A stretch of DNA of 64,000 nt. Source: Bin87 sp965208015. Lineage in GTDB: Bacteria > Chloroflexota > Dehalococcoidia > Lucifugimonadales > UBA3495. The notes under the pieces are model-generated. The model was not told the DNA's origin. It ran no database searches and worked only from the letters and a program-made list of their open reading frames with translations. Position numbers and translations under genes: made by a program. The stretch's first letter is position 1. Every line of letters begins with the position of its first letter. Below are positions 17,363-24,600 of the stretch, piece by piece. Where the stretch lies: assembly GCA_965208015.1 (NCBI GenBank), contig CBDBNT010000004.1:558001-622000 (forward strand), read 5' to 3'.

Positions 17363-18163
17363 TTAGATGCCCCGCCAGGAGCGCCGTCCCTCGACCCGGA
17401 CGAAATGGCCGAATCCCGGGTCGGGAAAGTGTCCGGCAGAGACCAGTATCTGCTCGCTCTCAAGCATATCCAGCACGGAATGCCTGGTGTGCCGGGACAC
17501 CTCCGGCTGGATGTCGAAGATGGGGCACCAGTCGGTGTAGTGGGCCTGGGCCGGGTTGTGCGCCACGTCGCCCAGGATGTAACCGCGCTCGCCGCCAGAG
17601 GCGATCATTATCGAGACGTGGCCCGGGGTGTGCCCCGGCGTAGAGACCGTGGTGAGCTCGTCCGTGATCTGGTGATCGTCGTCGATCAGGTCGATGAAAC
17701 CCAGCGCCTCCAGGGGCACCACCTGGTCGCGGACGTGGGTGGCGCCGGCCAGCACGTCGGGCTGGGTCCAGTAATCCCAGTCCTTTCTGGGCACCAGGTA
17801 ACGGGCGTTGGGGAAGTTGGGCTTGCCGTCGGTGAGGTTCCAGCCCACGTGGTCGGGATGCAGGTGGGTGTGAACCACCAGGTCGACGGCCTCCGGATCG
17901 ACGCCCTTGGCGCGCATGTCAGACATGAGTGTGCCGTCAGGGGCCTGCAGGCCGGTATCGACGATGATCAGCTTGCCCTGGGAGCGGACACCCGTGGTTC
18001 CATACCGGCTCCTGACTTGGTCGTGCTCGTCCAGCAATTCGGGAAATTCCCGCCATTGTTCAATGGTGGTATCCGGGAACGGAATCAAAGGAGACCGGAC
18101 GGGCCCGCCGTCGTTCAGTGCCAGCAGTTCAACGTTGCCGACGGTGGTTGTGTAGTTGGGCAT
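17363..18163 (-). CDS. MBL-fold metallo-hydrolase (lactonase-like)
   Basis: A 266-residue metallo-beta-lactamase-fold hydrolase with all zinc ligands visible: HTHLHPDHVG at residues 98-107, His in STPGHTPGHV near 178, Asp in ILGDVAHNP near 199, and His in SAGHFPDPGFGHF near 245. The spacing and the SRYGTTGVRSQGKLIIVDTG opening resemble N-acyl homoserine lactonase/quorum-quenching-like and other lactonases, but many members act on other esters. It is the first gene of the minus-strand run MBL, hot-dog A, hot-dog B, SDR. Upstream lies a 390-base non-coding region shared with the divergent binding-protein gene. Confidence 0.86.
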   Translation of the reverse strand: MPNYTTTVGNVELLALNDGGPVRSPLIPFPDTTIEQWREFPELLDEHDQVRSRYGTTGVRSQGKLIIVDTGLQAPDGTLMSDMRAKGVDPEAVDLVVHTHLHPDHVGWNLTDGKPNFPNARYLVPRKDWDYWTQPDVLAGATHVRDQVVPLEALGFIDLIDDDHQITDELTTVSTPGHTPGHVSIMIASGGERGYILGDVAHNPAQAHYTDWCPIFDIQPEVSRHTRHSVLDMLESEQILVSAGHFPDPGFGHFVRVEGRRSWRGI

Positions 18164-18294
18164 AACGGCGTTGCCTCGCGATGAGTGGGCCTTCTAGTGG
18201 CGTATCCTTCCGGGCAACATATTACCCAAAAACCGGGTCATGTCGATAGGAACCGCCGGCGGCTTCCAGTGCCTTTCCAAAGTCCCCTTTCGCT

Positions 18295-18383
18295 CGCTCA
18301 TGGTGGGCCTGTCGAACCATAAACCGCCTCAATGGGCGTCCTTCCATAATAATGGGCATCCTTCGACAAGCTCAGGATGAGCG
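18295..18383. repeat. Imperfect inverted repeat with TGTCGAA/TTCGACA arms
   Basis: Two 26-base arms, 18295-18320 (CGCTCATGGTGGGCCTGTCG...) and 18358-18383 (...TTCGACAAGCTCAGGATGAG), are reverse complements at about 20 of 26 positions around a 37-base centre. The TTCGACAAGCTCAGGATGAG arm is a sequence style that recurs in intergenic palindromes of many genomes. This is the only copy I found in the window. Confidence 0.6.
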
Positions 18384-18462
18384 GATCAGGCGCTCGGTCG
18401 GGCGGATGATATCAGTACGAAAAGCGTCGTTATGTAATCTGTATGTTGTTGCAATCGTCAGA

Positions 18463-18491
18463 TTGACAACGATAATCAACACTGCAATAAT
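18463..18491 (+). promoter_or_regulatory. Predicted sigma-70-type promoter for the betaine-type binding protein
   Basis: A consensus -35 TTGACA at 18463-18468 and AATAAT at 18486-18491, exactly 17 bases apart, sit in an AT-rich stretch. A transcript would start near 18498, about 55 bases before the TTG start at 18554. The preceding GTTGTTGCAATCGTCAG/TTGACAAC sequence has partial dyad symmetry that might serve as an operator; that part is speculative. Confidence 0.55.
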
Positions 18492-18553
18492 CGCCGGCAC
18501 TTTGATTGCCGCTCCAAACTCCCGGCAAATCACCCCGAATGGAGGGAAGAACT

Positions 18554-19669
18554 TTGTTCACCAAGTACAGGCTATTGTCGCTAACCATGGTGATGGCCAT
18601 CGTAACGGTCATCGCCATTGCGGCCTGCTCGCCGGCTGAGCCCCAAGTGATCACGGAGCAGGTTGAGGTTACGCGCGTCGTGACCGAACAGGTGGAAGTC
18701 ACCCGCGTCGTCGAAGTGATGGCGCCCGAGGGACCGAAAGACCCCGTCATCTTCGGTGACCTGAACTGGTCCAGCGCGCTGCTGCAGAACCGCATCGCGC
18801 AGTACATCGTCGAGAAGGGATACGGGTATCCGACCGACGTGAAGTTCGGCGCGACGCTGCCCCTGTTCCAGGGCCTGAAGAACGGCGACACCCACGTGAC
18901 CATGGAAATCTGGCTGCCCAACCAGGACGAAGCCTGGAACGCCGCCCGCGAGGAAGGCGCCGTGCTGTCCGTCGGCCAAAGCCTGGGCAAGGACTGGCAG
19001 TCCGCCTTCGTCATACCGGCCTACCTGCAAGAGCAGTATCCGGACCTGGACAGCGTGGACGACCTGAAAGACCAGCAGTACAAGGACCTGTTCAAGACGG
19101 CGGAGAGCGGCGACAAGGCCCGCCTGGTGTCCTGCATCATCGGCTGGGCCTGCGAGACAGTGAATGCCGCGCAGATCTCGGGGTACGGCCTCGACGACCA
19201 CGTTCACATCGTCAACCCCGGCGACGGCGCGGCCCTGAACGCCGACCTTTACGGCGCCTACGAGCGCGAAGAGCCCTGGCTGGGCTACCAGTGGGGCACC
19301 AACGACCCGGCCCTGAAGCTGGACCTGGTTCGCCTGGAAGAGCCGGCCTACAGCGACCAGTGCTGGTTCACCACCAAGGCCTGCGCCTACGAGGACGCGA
19401 CGATCCTGATCGCCGTGAACCCCGACCTGCCCGGCCGCGCTCCCGACGTCGTCGAGATGCTGCGCCACTGGGACTTCAACATCAATGTTTACAAGTCAGT
19501 GGTTCGCTGGCAGGGGGAAAACCCGGATGCCAGCGTTAGCGATACGGCCCTGTGGTGGCTGAACAACAACGCCGACGTGTGGAGCGGCTGGGTCACTGAC
19601 GAGGCTGCCGAGGGCATCCAGGCCGCGCTGAGCGCCGGCGAAGAGGCCGACGGTTGGCCGACCGAGTAA
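18554..19669 (+). CDS. Glycine betaine/proline-type ABC substrate-binding lipoprotein (OpuAC family)
   Basis: 371 residues with a lipoprotein signal peptide: a charged KYR, a hydrophobic run, then IAIAAC with the lipidated Cys near 25. The linker repeats VTEQVEVTRVV about twice, a style typical of Chloroflexota binding proteins. The mature domain matches OpuAC: PVIFGDLNWSSALLQNRIAQ at the start of the domain, HVTMEIWLPNQDEAW, and ending ALWWLNNNADVWSGWV. Such proteins bind betaine or related quaternary amines outside the membrane for an ABC importer, but no permease or ATPase gene is nearby. I chose TTG at 18554 because GGAGGG lies 7 bases upstream; an ATG at 18539 has no good site. A strong promoter precedes it and a terminator-like hairpin follows. 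Confidence 0.87.
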   Translation: MFTKYRLLSLTMVMAIVTVIAIAACSPAEPQVITEQVEVTRVVTEQVEVTRVVEVMAPEGPKDPVIFGDLNWSSALLQNRIAQYIVEKGYGYPTDVKFGATLPLFQGLKNGDTHVTMEIWLPNQDEAWNAAREEGAVLSVGQSLGKDWQSAFVIPAYLQEQYPDLDSVDDLKDQQYKDLFKTAESGDKARLVSCIIGWACETVNAAQISGYGLDDHVHIVNPGDGAALNADLYGAYEREEPWLGYQWGTNDPALKLDLVRLEEPAYSDQCWFTTKACAYEDATILIAVNPDLPGRAPDVVEMLRHWDFNINVYKSVVRWQGENPDASVSDTALWWLNNNADVWSGWVTDEAAEGIQAALSAGEEADGWPTE

Positions 19670-19701
19670 CGGCATCCGGCTCATCTGCCCGCAATCGCGA
19701 G

Positions 19702-19733
19702 GGCGGCTTCCCACGGGGAGCCGCCTTCATTTC
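19702..19733 (+). terminator. Intrinsic-terminator-like hairpin after the binding-protein gene
   Basis: GGCGGCTTCC pairs with GGAGCCGCC (19702-19725, one bulged base, short loop) and is followed by a T-rich TTCATTTCT. It lies 33 bases after the stop codon of the OpuAC-type gene, so it probably ends that monocistronic transcript. Confidence 0.6.
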
Positions 19734-19787
19734 TGCTACAATGCAGCCGCTTTTCGAGCCCGATTTTCCTGACAGGACACCATCCAA

Positions 19788-20522
19788 ATGACCACTGCCT
19801 CCGCTGAGATTGGCGTTACCGACGAAACCCTGGCCACGCTGAAAGCCATCCCCACCCAGACGCTGATCGATGGCCTGTGGGTGATGGGCTGGCCGATGAG
19901 CATGATCGAGGGCGCGAAACCGTTGCAGCCGGGTCAGCACATGGCCGGGCGCGCGGTGACGCTGCGGTTCGTGCCGCACCGGCCCGACCTGGCGGCGGAC
20001 AAGCCCAAGGGGTCGGACTCGGCCGAGTACGTGGCCTTTGAGCTGTGCGGGCCGGGCGAGGTGCTGGTGATCGACGCCATGCGCTGGCCGTACAGCAGCA
20101 TCGGCGGGGACATCAAGTTCTACCGGCTGTACCAGCGCGGGGTCGGCGGGCTGGTCACCGACGGTGCCGTGCGGGATACCAACACGCTCAAGGAGTACGG
20201 GTTCCCGGTGTACTCGGCCAACGCCACGGCCAAGCAGGGACCGGCCGAGTTCTGGCCCTGGCAGGTCAACGACTGCATCCAGTGCGGCGGGGTCCTGGTC
20301 CGGCCGGGCGACGCCATCGTCGGCGACGACGACGGTGTAGTGGTGGTGCCGGCGGCAGCGGCCGACGAGGTGATCCAAATCGCCCACCAGCGCGAGGAAG
20401 TCGAGTCGGTCATCAAGGCGCAGCTGGAGATCGAGCAATGCTCGCCCGGCAAGTACTACCCGTTCAATGACAACACCTGGAAGCTGTTTGAAGAGAAGAC
20501 CGGCAAGAAACCCTATCGCTAG
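19788..20522 (+). CDS. RraA-like protein (demethylmenaquinone methyltransferase/aldolase fold family)
   Basis: A 244-residue member of the RraA-like superfamily, which includes 4-hydroxy-4-methyl-2-oxoglutarate/oxaloacetate aldolases and the RNase E regulator RraA. The active-site signature is present: GGLVTDGAVRDTNTLKEYGF gives the Gly-x-x-x-Asp-Gly-x-x-Arg-Asp core, and GDAIVGDDDGVVVVPA is the second conserved block. Aldolase activity would need the Arg-Asp pair and a divalent metal, both compatible with this sequence. A long C-terminal extension ends EEKTGKKPYR. A carboxymuconolactone decarboxylase follows 78 bases downstream, fitting aromatic or keto-acid breakdown, though a hairpin separates them. 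Confidence 0.85.
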   Translation: MTTASAEIGVTDETLATLKAIPTQTLIDGLWVMGWPMSMIEGAKPLQPGQHMAGRAVTLRFVPHRPDLAADKPKGSDSAEYVAFELCGPGEVLVIDAMRWPYSSIGGDIKFYRLYQRGVGGLVTDGAVRDTNTLKEYGFPVYSANATAKQGPAEFWPWQVNDCIQCGGVLVRPGDAIVGDDDGVVVVPAAAADEVIQIAHQREEVESVIKAQLEIEQCSPGKYYPFNDNTWKLFEEKTGKKPYR

Positions 20523-20542
20523 TTGGCTCACCCTCACCCCAA

Positions 20543-20565
20543 CCCTCTCCCATCAAGGGAGAGGG
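20543..20565. terminator. Perfect 9-bp hairpin between the RraA-like and decarboxylase genes
   Basis: CCCTCTCCC-ATCAA-GGGAGAGGG is a perfect stem with a five-base loop, 20 bases after the RraA-like stop. It is not followed by a T run, so it may be a weak terminator, an mRNA stabiliser or a fragment of the widespread CCCTCTCCC-type intergenic palindrome. Confidence 0.5.
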
Positions 20566-20600
20566 AGCATTACCGCGATACAAGAAAAGGAGACGACACC

Positions 20601-21167
20601 ATGGCCCGACTACCCCTGGCATCCCGCGAGACCACCCCTGCCGGCCAGGAGGCCACCTTTGACGAGATCACCCAGAATGGCGCCGCCGTGCCTCCCTACG
20701 GCCCCGGCTCGGTGATGACGCACGTGCCGGAGGCCAGCAAACACGCCACCGGCCTGAACCAGTACCTGCGCAACCATTCCAGCCTGCCCCTGAAGGCGGC
20801 GGAGCTGGCCATGCTGGTGGCGGCCCGCGAGATGGACTGCCAGCACATCTGGAACGCCCACGCGGCCTCGGCGCGGGACGCCGGCGTGCCCGCCGCCGTG
20901 GTAGACGCCATACGGGACAAGACGGCGTTGCCGGCGCTGGCGCCGGACGAGTCGGCGGTGATCAACCTGGGGCGCGAGATTCTGCGCAACCACCAGGTGA
21001 GCCGGGGCGGCTACCAGAGCGCGCTGGAGATCTTCGGACAGCAGGGAACCATCGAGCTGACCCTGGTGCTGGGGAACTACACCATGCTGGCGATGGTGAT
21101 CAACACCTTCGAGACGGACCTGCCGCCCAACCGGACGGAGCCGCTGCTGCAGCGGGTAGCCGGTTAG
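20601..21167 (+). CDS. Carboxymuconolactone decarboxylase family protein, copy 1
   Basis: A 188-residue all-helical AhpD/CMD-fold protein. The core helix pair reads ELAMLVAAREMDCQHIWNAH, and then AVVDAIRDKTALPALAPDE. AhpD-type peroxidase partners have a CxxC motif; here only one Cys (about residue 79) is present, followed by His in WNAHA, the pattern of the CMD-like subgroup rather than a disulphide reductase. AAAAGGAG precedes the ATG at 20601; the frame upstream reads through the hairpin region. A clear paralogue lies at 30511-31071. The reaction is not known; decarboxylation of a gamma-lactone is the founding activity of the family. Confidence 0.85.
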   Translation: MARLPLASRETTPAGQEATFDEITQNGAAVPPYGPGSVMTHVPEASKHATGLNQYLRNHSSLPLKAAELAMLVAAREMDCQHIWNAHAASARDAGVPAAVVDAIRDKTALPALAPDESAVINLGREILRNHQVSRGGYQSALEIFGQQGTIELTLVLGNYTMLAMVINTFETDLPPNRTEPLLQRVAG

Positions 21168-21176
21168 CAAGGAGAT

Positions 21177-21286
21177 GTCAGAAGCAGGATTTTCAAGATT
21201 TGAGGATTATCAGGATTGGATCTGTTCTTTGATGGATATCTCTCAATCCTGCTAAATCATATAATCCCGTAAATCCTGCTTCTGAC
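21177..21286. repeat. GGATT-phased palindromic element, copy 2 of 3
   Basis: A 110-base element starting GTCAGAAGCAGGATTTTC and ending AAATCCTGCTTCTGAC, a perfect 16-base terminal inverted repeat, 9 bases after the decarboxylase stop. Left arm blocks GGATT/AGATT/GGATT/GGATT are mirrored by AATCC blocks at the right. It lies between convergent genes, a place consistent with a bidirectional transcription stop. Confidence 0.82.
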
Positions 21287-21315
21287 GATTTGCTAAAGCG
21301 GGTACGCGTCAGGAC

Positions 21316-22341
21316 CTACGAGTTCTTGCGGTAGATCTGGACGCGGTGTCGGCAGGAGTCCACGACGTAGATGCGGCCCTCCTCGTCCAGGTTGATCGCC
21401 GTGGGTCCCCAGAATAAAGCCTCGACGCCGGCGGACGTCTCGCGGTGATGGTCACGCCACGGGTTGACGGCCGGTGCCAGATCGGCCTCGCGCCTCGCCC
21501 GCTGTTCGTCGGGGTTTGCGGCCAGGTAGTCCTCGGCCCAGGATGAGGTGGTAGCGTCGCCGCGCAGGATGGCCGCGACCTCGCCGTCCGGGGCGAAGAT
21601 CTGCACCCGCTCGTTGCCCCAGTCGCCCACGTAGATGTAGCCCTCGCCGTCCACCGCTACCGACGATGGGCGGTTCAACTGGCCCTTCCCGTCTCCTGAA
21701 ACACCCCACTGGCCGACGAAGCGGCCGTCAGGGGTGAAGGCCTGGACGCGGTCGTTGCGCCAGTCGGCGACGAATACGTTGCCGTCGGCGTCGCAGGCCA
21801 GCCGCCAGGGGGTGTTGAACTGGCCGGCCTGGGCTCCGTAGCTTCCCCAGCCGCCCAAGTATTCGCCGTCCACGGTGAAACGCTGGATGCGGTGGTTCAT
21901 GCCGTCGCTGATCAGCAGCGAGCCGTCGGGAGCGACGGCGATGTCGGCGGGGCGGTTGATCTGCCCGGGGCCGTCACCGACTTCACCCCAGTGGCGGATG
22001 AACTCGCCTTCGGGGCCGAAAACGATTATGCGCTGGAGAGCCTCGTCGGCAACGTAGAGGCGGCCGTCATCCGTGCGGGCGATGGCCGATGGCCACCAAA
22101 ACTGGCCGTCCTCGGTGCCGCCGGTTCCCCATTCCCCGATGTACCCTTCGTCTGCCGTGCAGACGCAGACCCGCTTGAGGTCCAGGCGGGTCACGGACTC
22201 CGCGCCGCCACGGTTGAGCACGTACATCACGCCGTTGTCGCCCAGGGTCAGGTCAACGGGGTGGATGAAGCCGCGGCCCCGGTAGGCCAAGAAGCCCACC
22301 GTGTGGCTGTAGGTGAAAGTTGCGGTTGTGGTGGTGGTCAT
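21316..22341 (-). CDS. NHL-repeat beta-propeller protein
   Basis: A 341-residue protein made almost wholly of NHL repeats. Units of about 47 residues recur with the pattern GQFNTPWRLACDADGNVFVA, then DWRNDRVQAF and a glycine-rich turn (WGVSGDGKGQLNRPSSVAVD). About five or six blades can be counted, followed by a less regular insert (residues about 255-300) and a closing blade INLDEEGRIYVVDSCRHRVQ. No signal peptide is visible, so a cytoplasmic or unconventionally exported scaffold or lyase-like role is possible. Related NHL proteins include peptidylglycine lyases, but no catalytic residues can be named here. It faces the decarboxylase gene across the palindromic element. Confidence 0.84.
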   Translation of the reverse strand: MTTTTTATFTYSHTVGFLAYRGRGFIHPVDLTLGDNGVMYVLNRGGAESVTRLDLKRVCVCTADEGYIGEWGTGGTEDGQFWWPSAIARTDDGRLYVADEALQRIIVFGPEGEFIRHWGEVGDGPGQINRPADIAVAPDGSLLISDGMNHRIQRFTVDGEYLGGWGSYGAQAGQFNTPWRLACDADGNVFVADWRNDRVQAFTPDGRFVGQWGVSGDGKGQLNRPSSVAVDGEGYIYVGDWGNERVQIFAPDGEVAAILRGDATTSSWAEDYLAANPDEQRARREADLAPAVNPWRDHHRETSAGVEALFWGPTAINLDEEGRIYVVDSCRHRVQIYRKNS

Positions 22342-22417
22342 GAAGTTTCCTACAGATTTACAAGATTAACGAGGGGATGGTACGATGTGCGCCGTAACTC
22401 TCGGAGGTCTCCATCAA

Positions 22418-22981
22418 ATGACTCAGAGCAATGAGCAAACGTTTTTCAACGAAAATGGCATCTACATTTCGCAATTCCGCTTTGTAACGCCAAATGGCCA
22501 AACATATCCAACGAGAACAATACAAAGCACATATATGCTAACGTCTCGTCCTTGGGGTTGTTTGTCGCAAATCGTGATTACCGTTTTGGCTATATTGGGA
22601 ATAGTCGCAGTTCTCCTATTATTAGGTGGCATGACAACTCTAGTAGCTTCGTACGCTTTTCAAGAGTTCGCGACCATAGGGGTACTACCACTATCGTGGG
22701 TAGTCGTAATATTAAGCGCAGCCGTCATAGTTGTTGTCATATTGGGGTGGAAAACAACTTTGTCCCGCCGCCGCCGCCGATGGACGGCGAATTTCATGTT
22801 TGCTGGAGGCGGAGATTTCAGCACTGTAGGAGGCGGCGGAGTCTCTACGGGCGGCGCAATCAGCATCAGTTCATCCACTACGCGCAGGCCCGACTATAGT
22901 GTGTGGAGCTATGATCGCCAGTGGACAGAGCGTTTGGTCGCAGCTGCAAATGAAGCTATAGTTGCTGCGCAACAATCATAG
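22418..22981 (+). CDS. DUF6232-like membrane protein
   Basis: 187 residues. The N-terminal FFNENGIYISQFRFVTPNGQ followed by TYPTRTIQST resembles the DUF6232 pattern (a short beta domain before two membrane helices). Two hydrophobic segments follow, near residues 50-75 and 88-110, then a basic RRRRRW stop-transfer stretch and a Gly/Ser-rich tail (GGGDFSTVGGGGVSTGG). The ATG at 22418 has CGGAGG about 10 bases upstream and was preferred over 22385. DNA here is visibly AT-richer than the flanks, hinting at recent acquisition. Function unknown; the DUF assignment is from memory of the pattern, so moderate. Confidence 0.65.
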   Translation: MTQSNEQTFFNENGIYISQFRFVTPNGQTYPTRTIQSTYMLTSRPWGCLSQIVITVLAILGIVAVLLLLGGMTTLVASYAFQEFATIGVLPLSWVVVILSAAVIVVVILGWKTTLSRRRRRWTANFMFAGGGDFSTVGGGGVSTGGAISISSSTTRRPDYSVWSYDRQWTERLVAAANEAIVAAQQS

Positions 22982-23097
22982 TATAGTGCTGCCCCAATGC
23001 TACGTTTCGGCATATTGGATGCGCGGAGCCCAGGCTAGTTTTAGTCACACCCGATTCCATTCGCACTCCAGTCATTTGGAGACTGCTGAGGCCGTGG

Positions 23098-24549
23098 TCA
23101 TGCCAGCTGGTACTCCCGGGACGCCACGATGAGCTGCAGCATCTCCACGACGCGCTCCTCGGCGCAGGCGACGCCGTCGGCGCGGTCGAATCGGATTTCG
23201 CCCCAGGGGGCGGCCATGGCCACCAGGCTGTCCATGGTGCCATCTGACACCTCGAACATGCCCATGGCGTCCAGGCAGGCTTCGGCGAGCTGACGGGGCG
23301 CCAGCCGGTCGCCGGCCGAGCGCACCCGGTCAATGATGGCGCGGACGCCGGGTCGCTCAGTGTCCCGCATCTCGGCGCCGGCGGCGTTGATGCGCTCGAC
23401 GAGGTTGCCGGTGTCGATCCACTCCATGCCGGTATGCCAGCCCTCCACGGTGGGCGGGTTCAGGACCTCCTGGCCCATGAAGTTCACGTCCATGGCCAGG
23501 TTGCTGATAGTCCACTCGGGGCTGCGGTGGCTGCCGGCCAGGCGAGCGGTGCCGCCTACCAACTCGGCCGGGCTCTTGACGCGGGCCAGGCGAACGGCTT
23601 CGTCGGCGAAGAAGTCGGAGAGGAACATGCGGCGCATTATGGCGCCGATGTCGCCTTCGGTGCGGATGAACTCGTCGGCCAGAACTCCGATGGCTTCCTC
23701 GTCGGGCCGGTCGGATACGAAGAAGTTGTAGAGCTTGCCGGCGATGTAGTGAGCGGTGGCCGGCTGCTTGACGATGATGTCAATGACGTCCTGGCCGCCC
23801 AGAGGGCCGGTGTGGCCGAGGAAGGTCTTCTCGGTGTCGTCGTGGTCGTCTTCGCGGTAGCGGAACTGCCAGTCGATGCGGCCGTAGGGCCAGAAGGAGT
23901 CGCGGCTGGCGCGGATGCTCATGTACTCGGGGTTGTCGATGGTCCAGCCGGTGAAAGCACGGGCGGCAGCCTTGACGTCGGCCTCGGTATAGTTGCCGAT
24001 GCCCATGGAGAACAGCTCGAGGAGTTCGCGGCCGTAGTTCTCGTTGGGGGCGTCGCGGTGGTTGTCCTTGTTGTCCAACCAGAAGATCATGGCGGGATCG
24101 CGGGACAGTTCGACCAGGATGTCGGCGAATTTGCCCAGCCCGTGGCGGCGGAAGGTGTGGGTCTGGTTGACCACCGCCTTGGCGTGGTTCAGCTTGCCGT
24201 AGGCGGTGGCGAAGAGGCCGTGCCAGAACAGGGCCATCTTCTCCTCCAGCGGGCGCTGGCTGTTGATGATGCGGTACATCCAGTAGCCTTGGCTGCTCTC
24301 CAGGAGCATCAGGCTGTTCTGGTCGACGTGGTACCGACGAATCAGGTCCTCGATTTCCAGGTCGGGGCGGTCCTCGGGATGCAGCAACTCATCGACGGTG
24401 GCCTCGTATCCCCGCTGGACCGCGCGGTCAATCTCAGCGCGGGTGGGCGTGAAGCCGGCGCGGCGGAGAAGATGGGCGGTGCGGATGGTTTCTGCGTCCG
24501 CCAGTGCGATGCGGGATGTGCCCAGTTGCGGGTTGCCGGTCAAAGTCAT
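23098..24549 (-). CDS. DUF1800 family protein
   Basis: A 483-residue DUF1800 protein. The N-terminal HLLRRAGFTPTRAEIDRAV and the hallmark NENYGRELLELFSMGIGNYT near residue 165-185 identify the family, with KMALFWHGLFATAYGKLN and a conserved Asn/Arg/Glu cluster between. DUF1800 genes are usually followed by a DUF1501 (TAT-exported) gene, with which they may act on polysaccharide or surface polymers; no DUF1501 partner is present here. No signal peptide is evident. The gene lies 51 bases downstream of the B12/radical-SAM-like gene on the same strand and is likely cotranscribed. Biochemical function is unknown. Confidence 0.85.
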   Translation of the reverse strand: MTLTGNPQLGTSRIALADAETIRTAHLLRRAGFTPTRAEIDRAVQRGYEATVDELLHPEDRPDLEIEDLIRRYHVDQNSLMLLESSQGYWMYRIINSQRPLEEKMALFWHGLFATAYGKLNHAKAVVNQTHTFRRHGLGKFADILVELSRDPAMIFWLDNKDNHRDAPNENYGRELLELFSMGIGNYTEADVKAAARAFTGWTIDNPEYMSIRASRDSFWPYGRIDWQFRYREDDHDDTEKTFLGHTGPLGGQDVIDIIVKQPATAHYIAGKLYNFFVSDRPDEEAIGVLADEFIRTEGDIGAIMRRMFLSDFFADEAVRLARVKSPAELVGGTARLAGSHRSPEWTISNLAMDVNFMGQEVLNPPTVEGWHTGMEWIDTGNLVERINAAGAEMRDTERPGVRAIIDRVRSAGDRLAPRQLAEACLDAMGMFEVSDGTMDSLVAMAAPWGEIRFDRADGVACAEERVVEMLQLIVASREYQLA

Positions 24550-24600
24550 CGTCGTAGTCCTCTGCGCTGATCCTAAAGTCGAAATGCCAACGGGTGATTG

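Larger units (their letters stand above)
18164..18553. other. 390-base divergent intergenic region
   Basis: No ORF here is supported. It separates the minus-strand MBL gene from the plus-strand binding-protein gene. It contains an imperfect inverted repeat (18295-18383) and a good plus-strand promoter (18463-18491). The stretch 18420-18500 is notably AT-rich for this contig. Confidence 0.7.
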
